A stretch of 64,000 nucleotides of DNA, taken from NCBI GenBank assembly GCA_037962975.1, contig CM075669.1, positions 250,083,351-250,147,350 of the forward strand, given 5' to 3'. Of the stretch, positions 55,201 through 64,000 are shown one piece after another. The position numbers and the translations under genes are program-made. Positions within the stretch are counted from its first letter, which is position 1, and each line of letters opens with the position of its first letter. Under the pieces are notes generated by a model, which was given only the letters and a program-made list of their open reading frames with translations, did no database searches and had not been told where the DNA came from. The DNA is from Clitoria ternatea. Lineage: Eukaryota; Streptophyta; Magnoliopsida; Fabales; Fabaceae.

Positions 55201-57243
55201 AATTTATGCAGAATCCCCATGTTGATCATTGGAATGCTGTCATACGTATTCTTAGATATCTAAAGAAGGCTCCAGGGCAAGGATTGTTGTATGAAGACAA
55301 GGGTGACACTCAAATTACAGGATATTGTGATGCTGATTGGGCTGGTTGTCCCATTGACAGGAGATCTACCTTTGGGTATTGTGTTTCCATTGGAGGGAAT
55401 ATCATCTCTTGGAAGAGCAAGAAACAAAACGTTGTTGCTCGGTCCAGTGCCGAGGCTGAATATAGATCTATGGCTCTGGCCACATGTGAACTTACGTGGA
55501 TTAAACAATTTCTTCAAGAGCTGAAATTCAGCGAGGTTAAACAGATGACATTATACTGTGATAATCAGGCAGCCCTTCATATTGCTCTGAATCCAGTGTT
55601 TCATGAGAGAACTAAACACATTGAAATTGATTGCCATTTTATTCGGGAAAAGTTACTGTCCAAGGAGATCAATACCAAGTTCATCAATTCCAATGACCAA
55701 CCAGCTGATATTTTGACGAAGTCCTTAAGAGGACCTAGGATTCAGTCTATATGTTCCAAGTTTGGTGCATATGATCTGTATGCTCCAGCTTGAGGGGGAG
55801 TGTTAAAATATTAGTATTGGGTTAGGTCAGATTTGTTAGGATATGCATTATTTTCCTTTATCCTTTTTTTAATTTCCTTGTTTCGTGAGTGTTGTCTCCT
55901 TTTTCCTGTTTTTCCTGAGTGTTGTTTCTCCTTTTTCTGTATATTTATTTGCTGATGTGCCTAATGGAATATGCATTGTACATAATTCAATATATCTAAA
56001 ATCTCAAGTCTCGTCATCATAATGAAGCACGAACACCAATGTTGAAACACATATATCAGGTGCATCCTCACTCCACTGTAACCAGACCTCTTACATGAGA
56101 CAACCATAGTAAGTGCCCCACAAAATGTATTACATTCATTGGGATCAGCAGAAAATAATTGCCACACTATTACATATTTGTTTGAAAAATGAATTCACTC
56201 ACCCAATTACAGCAATACTTAAAATCCATTAATAACAAAGAATGTGACATTAACAGTAGGAATAAAGCTAACCTTGGACCATCTTCTGAAGAGCTTCAAT
56301 GGCTAGTGTATCAGACGTCACAAATACAGGATTCCTAGTCATTACTTTAGACACTAACGTCTGCTCTGGTCGTAAACACTCGGCTATAACTCTAGTAGTA
56401 ATGTCCTGAACACAAGACATGAGAGCTTGTAACATTTCCTATTCCCTCATTCTGAATGGACACAAAGTCAAACACACAAAAAATCAAAAACCTTGTCAGT
56501 CATGATTCCAGAGAGCAAAGCATTTGAATCAGTCAACAGAACAGCATCGACACGCCGAGCTGCCATCCGCCGGCATGCTTCGGAAATGGTTGTCCCCTCA
56601 GATATAGTTAGAGCTTTTGACAATCTAAGCCTCTTCACAGTCCTTTCTCCCCCGTAAGACCTAAACAATTTTAAACAAGCACAATCAGAACCAAAATCCC
56701 CATACAACAACCAACCTAACCTATCCATTTAAAGCTCTAATTCAATTGACTTGAAAATGTAAAACAATAATAAAAATAATTACAACCCCTGCAAAATCTT
56801 TTCCTGGTGACTGTATCATCCTAATTAATTAATGTAGGAGAATTAAATTAATAGATAAATTAAAAAAAATCCGTATGCTAACCTAACAGTAACCATAAAT
56901 TAAAAAAAAATTAACAAACTACCAAAACAAAAATCTGAACATCGAATTGCGACAACAAAAAACAGAATCCCTTATTCTAAATTATACAAGACAACATAAA
57001 AATAGAAATATGGAATCAATTATATCTAAAGGAATTATAGGGATAGAATATGATGAAATCATGGAATTGTGAATTGTGTGGAACAAAAAGGGAACGTTTA
57101 GAGAGAAGAAGAAGGTACTCTTGAAGGGGCGGAGAAGAAGGTTTGCTAGGAGGTTCGCTAAAGGTTCCAATTTCAGACTTCTTGGACAAAGGAGGAGGGC
57201 GTTTATGGGGAGCACTGTTCCTCCTTGTAATTTGACCCGCCAT
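43259..57243 (-). CDS. CBSCBSPB protein: four CBS domains, PB1 domain and C-terminal membrane anchor, 14 exons
   Basis: Exons (- strand): 57243-57119, 56660-56492, 56405-56273, 48765-48595, 46807-46732, 46626-46507, 45478-45412, 45280-45175, 45094-45036, 44305-44199, 44121-43991, 43805-43726, 43635-43546, 43432-43259. All phases agree and yield 535 residues, the usual length for plant CBSCBSPB proteins (Arabidopsis At2g36500/At3g52950/At5g63490 type, from memory). The first CBS pair (about 50-185) has ERTVKRLRLSKALTISEGTT and GKFRHLPVVENGEVIAILDI; the second (about 220-345) has SKDILLRVVAQNLSPELTLV and DRKFLHLPVIDR. PB1 (about 395-485) has FTFKIEDFNGHVHRF and YEDDEGDKVIIATDGDL. The tail AGAVVITSIGVLAYLKRSKQ is a single hydrophobic anchor with a basic end. 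CBS pairs typically sense adenine nucleotides; the function of this family is largely unknown. Intron 3 is 7.5 kb and holds a copia element; intron 4 holds an hAT-like element. Confidence 0.93.
44788..44831. repeat. G17 run followed by (GA)14 microsatellite
   Basis: It lies in intron 9 of the CBSCBSPB gene. On the sense (-) strand it is a C run preceded by (TC)n, so it forms a pyrimidine-rich stretch well away from the splice acceptor at 44306. Confidence 0.95.
47037..48002. mobile_element. hAT-like non-autonomous element in CBSCBSPB intron 4
   Basis: The ends are CATGGTTGTTAGATTC and, in reverse complement from the right, CAAGGTTGTTAAGACG. The flanks CTTCTGTT (47029-47036) and CTTCTATT (48003-48010) are an 8-bp target duplication with one mismatch, as for the hAT superfamily. 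The 966-bp body codes for no transposase. Its left half is GC-rich and includes an AAACCCTAATTTCCTCTTTC motif of the sort found in plant gene leaders; its right half is AT-rich. An apparent 191-codon frame inside is low-complexity and probably not a gene. The ends match those of the element at 53399-54220. Confidence 0.75.
47579..47697. repeat. 32-bp tandem repeat within the hAT-like element
   Basis: Three to four copies of TGTTGGCTCTTTCTCACTAC plus about 12 bases start at 47579, 47611 and 47643, with a partial copy near 47680. The array accounts for most of the repetitive open frames in this place. Confidence 0.85.
48776..50365. other. Intron 3 sequence of CBSCBSPB, no gene seen
   Basis: AT-rich non-coding sequence between exon 4 and the copia element. 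No exon-like segment of the family is missing from this interval, because exon 3 and exon 4 join in phase. Confidence 0.6.
50371..50580 (+). repeat. 5' LTR of the intronic copia element
   Basis: It starts TGTTAAAATATTAG and ends ATCTCAAGT, immediately followed by the primer site at 50581. The end is placed at AAGT because the same AAGT in the 3' LTR is followed directly by the target duplication; an end at CA (50577) would leave no duplication. Confidence 0.8.
50581..50592 (+). other. Primer binding site, initiator Met tRNA type
   Basis: TGGTATCAGAGC, complementary to the 3' end of initiator methionine tRNA, directly adjoins the LTR. Confidence 0.92.
50835..55793 (+). pseudogene. Copia gag-pol polyprotein, frameshifted and split by an hAT-like element
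   Basis: Gag (50835 on) has KLNWKNYLSWSASVDLW and a UBN2-type core. The zinc knuckle CTYCKRMGHTQENS has lost its fourth ligand (Ser for Cys, 51591-51593). The protease motif reads DLGAS instead of DSGAS (51798-51812). One extra T in the run 52034-52038 shifts the frame before the GAG-pre-integrase region. Integrase (52216 on) keeps HSDIWGPS, FQSDNAKEYF and QQNGIAERKN. The hAT-like insertion then breaks the linker at 53399. RT and RNase H (54237-55793, 518 codons) are open, with RLKARLVAKGYTQ, KNAFLHGDLEEEIYM, YVDDIVITG, YCDADWAGC, SSAEAEYRSMA and DNQAALHIA. It cannot act alone but is well preserved. Confidence 0.92.
53399..54220. mobile_element. 822-bp hAT-like non-autonomous element within the copia element
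   Basis: The inverted ends CAAGGTTGTCAAAATCG and CATGGTTGTTAAAATCG (right end, reverse complement) are flanked by a perfect 8-bp duplication, CTCTTGTG, at 53391-53398 and 54221-54228. Subterminal regions repeat AGAATCGTAGAATC-type words in both orientations. The centre (53640-53990) is a GGAGGAGCAGCAGC-rich low-complexity block with open frames on both strands that look accidental. No transposase. It postdates the copia insertion, and removing it plus one duplication copy rejoins the integrase-RT linker. Confidence 0.9.
55801..56009 (+). repeat. 3' LTR of the intronic copia element
   Basis: Starts TGTTAAAATATTAG right after the purine tract and ends CTCAAGT, followed by CTCGT. Differences from the 5' LTR lie near 55843, 55885, 55891, 55923 and 55945, plus one missing A near 55990. 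Confidence 0.85.
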
Positions 57244-59939
57244 TTTAAGAGACAGAAGAGATTAGGTTAGGTTCTGTTAGGGTTCTTCTTCTTCCTCTGC
57301 CACCAACACAACCACCACCTCTCTCTGCCTCTGCAATCTTTCCTCTTCCTTCAGTTAAAAATAATATATTTCTTTTTTTATATACATCGTCTCTTTTTTT
57401 TTCTTTTTTTTTCTTTTCTCACATGTTAAAATTTCGCACTGATTTTCAGTTAAAAAACAAAAAAAAAATCTGAACAAAAATTAACAAATGAATGTTACCA
57501 AAAAAAAAATAACAAAGGAATAAATGGACAAGATTTTGATTTTGTTTTAGCTGTAAAAATAGAACAAACTTTGGATTTGTGGTTCGTGTGTTTCCACTTG
57601 TCGGGGACATGAAATTTAAACCCCGTGTTTCTTCATTTATTTATTTTCAGCATAGAGGTTTTTAATTCAAAAAGAAAAGTATAAGATTTTCTAAAACTTA
57701 AAGAAAATAGATTCTAAATTGGCAAAAAAACAGATTATAGTATAGATGAATTTTGGACAGTTGAAATATTATATCATGTATATTATAAAATTTTAGTACA
57801 GTCGTTTACTTTTCTAATTATATTAGCATTGAATAGTTTTACACGATTCTTTTAGTTAAGTCCTTTTTGTTGTTATTTCTATAATTTGTTTTAAGGTCGT
57901 TGTATGAACTTTTTAAAAAAAAATTAAAATAGGTTTCTTTTGTTGACAAAAAAAAAGGTTTCTTATCTCACAAGAGTATTGAACAATTTGTTTTCATTAA
58001 ATTCAATCTTTCATTAAATTTCGTATTAAAGAGAGTGGTGGAACACATTCTTTTTAAATCTCAATCATTATATTATTTCAAAATTATATTTTTTAAAAAT
58101 ATTATAAATATGATAAAAATATTCAAAAGATTACACTAATCTTTTAAATTTTGATTACTTTTGTATTTTGATAATTTTAAATGAAGATTTAATAACAAAA
58201 AATATTTAAATAAGTTTATATGTGAGAAATAATTATATTTTTACATTATAAAGAAAAAACTTCTATAGTCAGGAATTAAGATTCTTACCCCTTTAGTGAG
58301 AATTATAAATAAAAATAAATTACAAAGAATTCTAACTTTCTGAAAATATTTTTTAAAATAATTACACCAAACGTGAAAATAAAATATTCCTAATTTACTG
58401 TTCTTAAGAATTTAAAAAAAAACCATGTACTAGACATCTCTTAAGTGTTACAGAATTCATCAAATTTAATATTAAAAGGACTACTTTAGTTGATTAAACA
58501 AACTGTGTAACTTTTATTAACCTTTTGACACAAGTTTATTTTTCAATGAAATCAAGAGACTCATTGAATTCTCTGACTCTATCCATCTCATTCTTCTCTC
58601 TTATCCAAACCATGTCCTCAACACCATTACATCATTCCCTTGTTTCCATTTCCACATAAATTGAATAGTTTGACAATAAACCCAATTGGAGGATTCGTAA
58701 AGATAACGTTGCAAATGGAGATGTTCTAGTGATGATTGTAGCCTGCGTTCACGCGACAAGGGAAGGTGCAAAAGGATTATGTCAAGTTATCAATAGGTAG
58801 TGGCTCAATGGAATTATGGCCTATTTGATAATAGTTGGGGAGACGGGGTTTAGAAAAAAGGATAAATCTACAAGTTAATATTGATCATTTACATCGTTTG
58901 AGACAATCAAAACTCGGTTTCACTGTTTGATATTTTTTCTCCTACTTGCAAACTCCGTTTACAAGTTTCTAATTTTTAAGCACACACACGCTTCATGGGG
59001 TTTTGTAATTTGGTGGTGATTTGGTCACGATGTTACTAAAAGACACAAATCAAAAAATAAGTCTAGGATAATGATTTAACATTTTTATATAAGCATAATA
59101 TTGCACATGATTAGTTATAACAAAACTAATTATTAAGTTTATAAACTAAATGGTATATTAAAAACATAATTAAATTGTAATAAATTAATTGACTAGTTTG
59201 TTACAACCATGATTTATTATATTCTTTTCAGATTAAAATTTACAAATAATACATGTTTTTAAAAAAACAAATTCACACTATTTTGAAAACCTCGAGTGAA
59301 CTGGATCTCAAAATTTACCATAAATACTTGATAAGTACTTACATATGTATATCTACTTATAGATCACTTATCGATAAAGTTGACGTATCAGATTAGCTTT
59401 GGGTCACTATGGACATTTGTCAAATTTTTTAGAATTAAAACCAACCGTACTTGTAAAATAAGTTTGAGCCTTTAATATTGGAAAAAAGTTTTTCAAAATT
59501 ATATTATTCTTTTATATTAAATGTATCTTTCTCTTTGGGAGTTTAAACAAAATGTTGTTATAAAAATTTAGTGTGTATTTGACAAGACTAATGGAAGAGT
59601 CAGTTAAAATATGTAAACCGAAAGCCAAAAGTTAATCAGCTAGTTTATTATATTAAAAGTATTTGATAAAACTAATTGTTGTGGTGGCTGATAAAATGTA
59701 TAGGTGATAAAAAAATCTACACTCGCATATAATGTGTGGGTTACCTACATATTTATTAAAGGGTAGGTACTCGTATTACACTACCCACCCCACAGGTATC
59801 TGCATGAATATAATATTTATTTTTTAAAAAGATACTCAAATATTTAGATTTTTTATTATTTTAATGAAATAAAAAACAATTAACATTCTATGATGATAAT
59901 ACTTCTAATGTATGAATTTGTAATATATTATATATGATC
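57244..59939. other. CBSCBSPB upstream region and AT-rich intergenic DNA, no gene seen
   Basis: The first 150 bases hold the CBSCBSPB leader: on the - strand a purine-rich AGAGGAAAGATTGCAGAGGC-like stretch, and on the + strand pyrimidine runs. Beyond 57420 the sequence is AT-rich with long T and A runs. No ORF with family features was found. Confidence 0.5.
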
Positions 59940-60293
59940 TGATCCGAAAAGCGGCTCCCTAAACGTAAATCCCACATCTGGAATTGATATATCATGGTGA
60001 CCGGTGTGAGTTATTCTCTCAACGTCGATATCTCACGTAACGGCCCGGTTTAACACTAGTATTTGTGGTCACACGAAAAGTCCTTAAGACTAACCCCGTT
60101 GCGAGTTACTCACTCAAACTGGAAATTCAAAGTTGACTTATGACCTATGACCTAGCCAAGGTAGTAGGAGAAACGCGTTGTTGCGTTCTCTCATTATGCT
60201 TCTCTTAACGCCAACATGTCCCAAATCTCGTGGAAAGTGGGTTAGCCATCTTTCAATATATACAGGGTGAGAAAGTATGCACCATCCAAGAGA

Positions 60294-60945
60294 ATGGGGA
60301 ACCCTAGGAAGTACTGTGACTTCCATGAGCAAACAAGGCATTCAACTGGTAAGTGAAGGTAGCTCAAGGACACCATAGAGGTCTTGATTCAGGAAGGAAA
60401 GTTGTGGCAATATCTCTTTAGGCAAAAGTCTTTGGATGAGCCTGATAGAATGGAGAGAAGACATAGAGACCGCTCTCCTGATCCTAATGATGATGCCTGG
60501 GGTCCCAAGCGATTCACCGTGGCAAAGAAGCAGAATGGCCCAATGGTGGAAGCGGTCCAAGAAGCAGAGCGGATGCCATCTCCACCTCAGTGTGGTAGGT
60601 GTTAAGTGATCAACATAATTGCTAGAGGTTTTGCTAGTCATCAATGTGCCATCCCCATATAACGGCATCATAGGCACCCGACGTTGAATGATATGAAGGC
60701 CATCATGTCTTCTCCTCATTTGCTTATCAAATTTATTGATAAGGACAACTAGGTATCATCAGTCTGGGGTGATCAAGTGATGGCGTGCCTCCGTCAACTT
60801 GGTGGATTTGGACCCCGGGGCTGAATCGAAGTTAGATCCCCTAAACCCATCCAAGCCACCCCGGAGAGGGTCTAAAGCGATCATGTTGGGAGATACCCCG
60901 AAGAAGGTAAAGTAGATTAATGAACAGTTCGAGCCAGAGGTTTTT
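60294..60945 (+). pseudogene. Tat gag-protease relic of element C
   Basis: NPRKYCDFHEQTRHSTGK (60297 on) is the zinc knuckle with the last cysteine lost. EGKLWQYLFRQKSLDEPDRM and a basic RDRSPDPND stretch follow, as in gag of element B. At 60655-60945, IIARGF, YNGIIG, HLLIKFIDKDN, LVDLDPGAESKLDPLNPSKP and LGDTPKK follow in changing frames, matching the region after the protease in B (LIDLDPRAELKIDPLNPSKP). About 1.2 kb of gag and the active site itself are absent. Confidence 0.75.
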
Positions 60946-61109
60946 CCTAACTTAAGGTTTTTCCCATTGAGTTTTCCTTGAGAAGGTTTTAACGAGGCAT
61001 GCCTCAGTTTAGCTTTGATGTACAATCAATGAGTAATAAGAGTTCCATTTATAATCTTTTTTCTTTCACTTGTTAAAATAATTATCCTTTGTAAGAAGAC
61101 TCATTTTAC

Positions 61110-61430
61110 CCCCAACAAGTAGCGAGGATCGGACCTCTTTAAGGCCATACCGGACCCCGACAAGTTGCACCCTAGTCCCTTAAATAAGGATTGGCTAATT
61201 AGCTCCAATGAGTGGTGAGGATCGGACCTCTTTAAGGTCGTACCAGATCCCGATGAGCGGTGCAAGTAGAAACCATGAAGCCCTAATGAGTGGTGAGGCT
61301 CTTTGAGGCCATACCAGACCCCAACGAGTGGCACCCCAACCAATGGTTGGTTACTTGACCCTGACGAGTAGACTAAATCGGTTATTACTAAAACTGTACT
61401 GAGCCCCAACGAGTGGTGCAAGTAAATGAC
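61110..61430. repeat. Tandem repeat zone in the spacer of element C
   Basis: GAGGATCGGACCTCTTTAAG recurs at 61124 and 61217, with a shortened unit at 61295. ACCAGACCCCAACGAGTGG-like phrases lie between, so units are about 80-95 bp. It occupies the same place as the 59-bp array of element B but the unit is different. Confidence 0.8.
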
Positions 61431-61764
61431 TTAGTTTTTCTATCTAAGCCTTTTTCGTGTACAACAGCCTATACAAGTTCATTCACAACGGGTAATGTAC
61501 AGCTTATACAACATCCTACGTGACTAGACAAATTATGTTCAAAGTGCTGATAATAGAAAAGATGAATTTCTTAAGTGGCTTCTAATGCGATTATTGAAAT
61601 ATAGCAAAGAGGTAGCATATTCAAAAAAAAATATTGTTATTCATATTTGTTCAAATTTCAAAATTCAAGAAACTCGGAGCCTATCCCGGGACAAGGCTAT
61701 AGTGTGCTACTGTAATAAAATGACAGAAAACCAAAGGAGGAATTCAATTAAATCAAGGAGATAG

Positions 61765-63481
61765 TTATGAAGGTGGAACTTCCTCAGAGGATGACACAGT
61801 CGTTTCTCCTGCAGCAACTTTAGAATTCTCAACAGTAGCATCCGCCCTGTCCTGGACAAGCTTTAAATTTTCTTCTATCAGTTGGTGGTTTTCCACTTTA
61901 AGATGTTCCATCTCCTTCTTCAAAGCACCCAAATTTGTTTGTCCGTCCTCCAAAGCTTGGTCCTTGGTCTTGACTACCTCCTTCAGCAATGAATTTTCCT
62001 CGGTGGCAGTCTGTAGAGCAGTGTTTGGACTCTGGACCTTATCATAGAAGGTAGAGTTTTGCTCCGCGTGGTCAGCAAGTTTTTTGAAGGACTTCAGCAA
62101 TCCTTCAACCTCTTGCAGGTGCCACTAACCTGCATCTACTACAACCTTTATTTTATTGAGGTCTGGATCCTCCCCCATAAGTTGTAGCCAGGCACCCCTA
62201 GTTGCCCCTGAGGGGTGGCTTCTTCTTGCACCACCTCTTTATTCTTAGCCTCCTTAGAAGGGAATGATGGACCATCTGTTTGATGTTAGCCTTGGCTCTT
62301 GTGATTGGGCTCAGTGTCATTTCTCCTTTTTGACTGTATCTCCTGGGCGATATCAACATCGGCCTAATCACCAGTTCTCAGGCACGAGACTTCATCGGCA
62401 TGCAGGGCCTGTTCTTCACGACTCCTCCCTTCAATGGAATGCTTGGCATGGCCTCATCCTTAAATTTGAGGACGACAATGTCAGCTTTTCGAATGTTCCT
62501 TTTAGCCCAAATTGTGTTTTCAACGACTACAGTGGTTGCCTCGGTCTGCAACTATCTCAATACTTCGATGGGGTTGAAGCTTTCAATTTCACCCATAAAT
62601 AATTAAGATAAAAGGGTTTAGATGATAGAAATTTAAACATACAATGCAAAAGTTCTTCCTGAAGAGTATTACGGAGTTCAACTTCTCTTGTTATGGGGGA
62701 ACTGAGAAGCCGTTTGCATGAAATCTTCGGGTGGACGGTATTGTATTCCTGTAGAGCCCAGACTACCTTCACAGACTCGAGGGATAACTCATCCTTCTTT
62801 ACTACGAAAGTCGCCCCAGTCAGAAAGAAGTGCTCGTAGGTCCATGAGACTAGGAATTTGGGGATCTCGTCCTCACTTTCCCAGAAGACCGGCATGTCTG
62901 GCCGAACTTACACCTTTATAAAGCACTTCTTATAAGAGTCACCACTTGACTTGCCCAACTCAGTGAAGGCCTGGAAGCCCATAATTTTGAGGCTAACAAA
63001 GCTCAAGTCACCGTCGGGGTTGAATCAATGAACAACCCGGCAGATTAAAAAGAAGAGCACCACCGTGGGGATAAAACCAAAATACTCCTCGAGCACCTCC
63101 AAGCTTCGTACTAGACCCCACCTATTAGGATGCATTTGAGTGAGGGCTCACTTCAGAAATCGGAGAGCGCCCATTTCAAACTGTGAATGAAAATCTCACC
63201 CCTAGGTGAGTGAATAGTATATCATACAATAAGATGGTTCGAGAATAAGGAGGTATATGGCAGACGCGCTCCCCAACCCTTGGATGAAGAACGACGTATC
63301 ACTCTTTTTGTTCTTCGAATTGGATGGGGTACCATCTCTTCATAATACCTTCTTCATCCCTTGTATGTTTAGAGATAATCTCCATTACTTCTAGTTGAAC
63401 CCAGACATAGGGGTTCTGGTTCAAGAGCTTCTGCCAGTCGATTTCGTGTGCATTTACGGTCGAACAACCTGACATTGTCAC
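61765..63481 (-). pseudogene. Antisense ORF relic of element C
   Basis: On the - strand the piece 63481-63299 (GCSTVNAHEIDWQKLLNQNP) matches residues about 110-150 of antisense ORF 1 in element B. The piece 62895-62640 (MPVFWESEDEIPKFLVSWTY, then SCKRLLSS) matches the KPVFW region, including a shared CTCCGTAATA near the end. 62100-61765 is a coiled-coil segment (EHLKVENHQLIEENLKLVQD) corresponding to ORF 2. Stops and gaps lie between. The order and the antisense orientation are the same as in B. Confidence 0.75.
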
Positions 63482-63900
63482 AACAATTTCTCTCCTTCCC
63501 GTCTATGAGTTGATCGTTACCGCTACGTGTTTAAGTCCACCCACAGAGTGTAGTTGGTACTCGTTAAGGTACCTCTTATGAACATGGCTAGGGGGCACCC
63601 AGTACGACACCGTTTCATGTCATTTCACACACCTAAATTTGTAGGGCGAATCTCTCTGATTGACTAAGAGTAACTGCTAAATTTAAGCCAAACAGGTAAC
63701 CATCGCGTGTATTGTTAGAAATAAAAGCTGCATGATTGTCACAATTCACTACACAAGAAACTCGATACCGTAGTGAGTATAGAGTAATTAAGCGAAAAAA
63801 ATTTCAAGTTACAAATGGCCTCAAAAGTACCCACGCCCAGAAAAGATACCTCGGTCAAGAATCTATAGCTCATTGAAGCAACCGACATGATCACTTCAAC

Positions 63901-64000
63901 AAGCTAGGGGAAAAATGATCCGGTCTAGAGACCAGCCTCCTGGACGTAAAGGTAATTTGACTAAATCCCGCATCTGGAACCAATATATCATGGTGACCAA
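63901..64000 (+). repeat. Polypurine tract and start of the 3' LTR of element C
   Basis: AAGCTAGGGGAAAAA (63901-63915) is followed by TGATCCGGTCTAGAGACCAG, the LTR start of this family. The LTR runs off the end of the window. Confidence 0.8.

Larger units (their letters stand above)
50371..56009 (+). mobile_element. Young Ty1/copia element (Ale-like) inside CBSCBSPB intron 3
   Basis: Short LTRs (50371-50580 and 55801-56009) enclose a single gag-pol reading frame, with a primer site TGGTATCAGAGC right after the first LTR and the polypurine tract TGAGGGGGAG before the second. The target duplication CTCGT is at 50366-50370 and 56010-56014. The LTRs differ by about five substitutions and one indel over 209 bases, so the insertion is fairly recent (order of one million years under a commonly used plant rate, an assumption). 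It lies antisense to the host gene. Small LTRs and the compact polyprotein suggest the Ale/Retrofit branch, tentatively. An hAT-like element interrupts it at 53399. Confidence 0.92.
59940..64000 (+). mobile_element. Tat-derived element C, internally deleted and decayed, 3' end beyond the window
   Basis: An LTR-like start TGATCCGAAAAGCGG at 59940 shares CACATCTGG and ATATATCATGGTGACC with the sequence following the polypurine tract at 63901-63915 (CGCATCTGG, ATATATCATGGTGACC). Between them, in order on the + strand, lie a gag zinc-knuckle relic, a protease-region relic, the post-pol spacer, a tandem repeat and an antisense ORF relic. RT, both RNase H domains and integrase are missing, the deletion falling near 60935. 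It is a diverged relative of element B. No primer site was found, so the 5' LTR end is not placed. Confidence 0.75.

Noticed and set aside
57016..57215. Frames of the CBSCBSPB exon 1 region running past 57119
   Set aside because: The reading beyond 57119 (EYLLLL...) is intronic; the donor GTACCT at 57118 gives an in-phase join to exon 2.

Overview
This is plant nuclear DNA from a eudicot, most likely a legume. It has spliced genes with short AT-rich GT-AG introns, chloroplast-associated and Mg-transporter gene families, and heavy loading with LTR retrotransposons of plant lineages (Tat, Tekay chromovirus, Tork-like and Ale-like copia), a MULE, hAT-like elements and MITEs. The species call is an inference only. 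Nothing bacterial or viral-episomal is present.

Layout. 1-1147: 3' end and LTR of a Tat-type Ty3/gypsy element (A, + strand) that cuts a MULE transposase pseudogene (1148-2810, - strand). 3204-12392: a complete but decayed copia element (- strand, TSD ATCTT), split in its RNase H region by a chromodomain-gypsy fragment (about 4257-8145) whose LTR holds unusual tandem arrays. 12766-13195: decayed S1/SPH gene. 13715-16970: intact six-exon MRS2/MGT magnesium transporter (- strand). 17234-31745: a 14.5-kb composite Tat element (B, - strand) with the order LTR-internal-LTR-truncated internal; its antisense strand carries a separate two-ORF unit with its own TATA box and poly(A) signal. 31746-35872: gene-poor DNA with a DUF4283 relic, a 235-bp tandem duplication and a MITE.

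35873-40957: intact ten-exon HCF145-like gene (+). 41408-42013: small zinc-ribbon gene of the At4g08330 type (-). 43259-57243: intact 14-exon CBSCBSPB gene (four CBS domains, PB1 and a C-terminal membrane anchor; - strand). It is stretched to 14 kb by a young Ale-like copia element (50371-56009), itself hit by an 822-bp hAT-like element, and by a second hAT-like element in the next intron. 59940-64000: a decayed, internally deleted Tat derivative (C, +) that has lost RT, RNase H and integrase but keeps a recognisable antisense ORF.

The host genes do not form one pathway. HCF145 acts in chloroplast psaA mRNA stability, MRS2 in Mg2+ transport, and CBSCBSPB and the zinc-ribbon protein are poorly characterised. 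For all four I could place every exon boundary so that the reading frame stays open, although two carry transposons inside introns. The most interesting part of the window is the layered retroelement structure: antisense genes within Tat elements, a shared-LTR tandem composite ending 264 bp upstream of MRS2, and two related hAT-like elements in one host gene.
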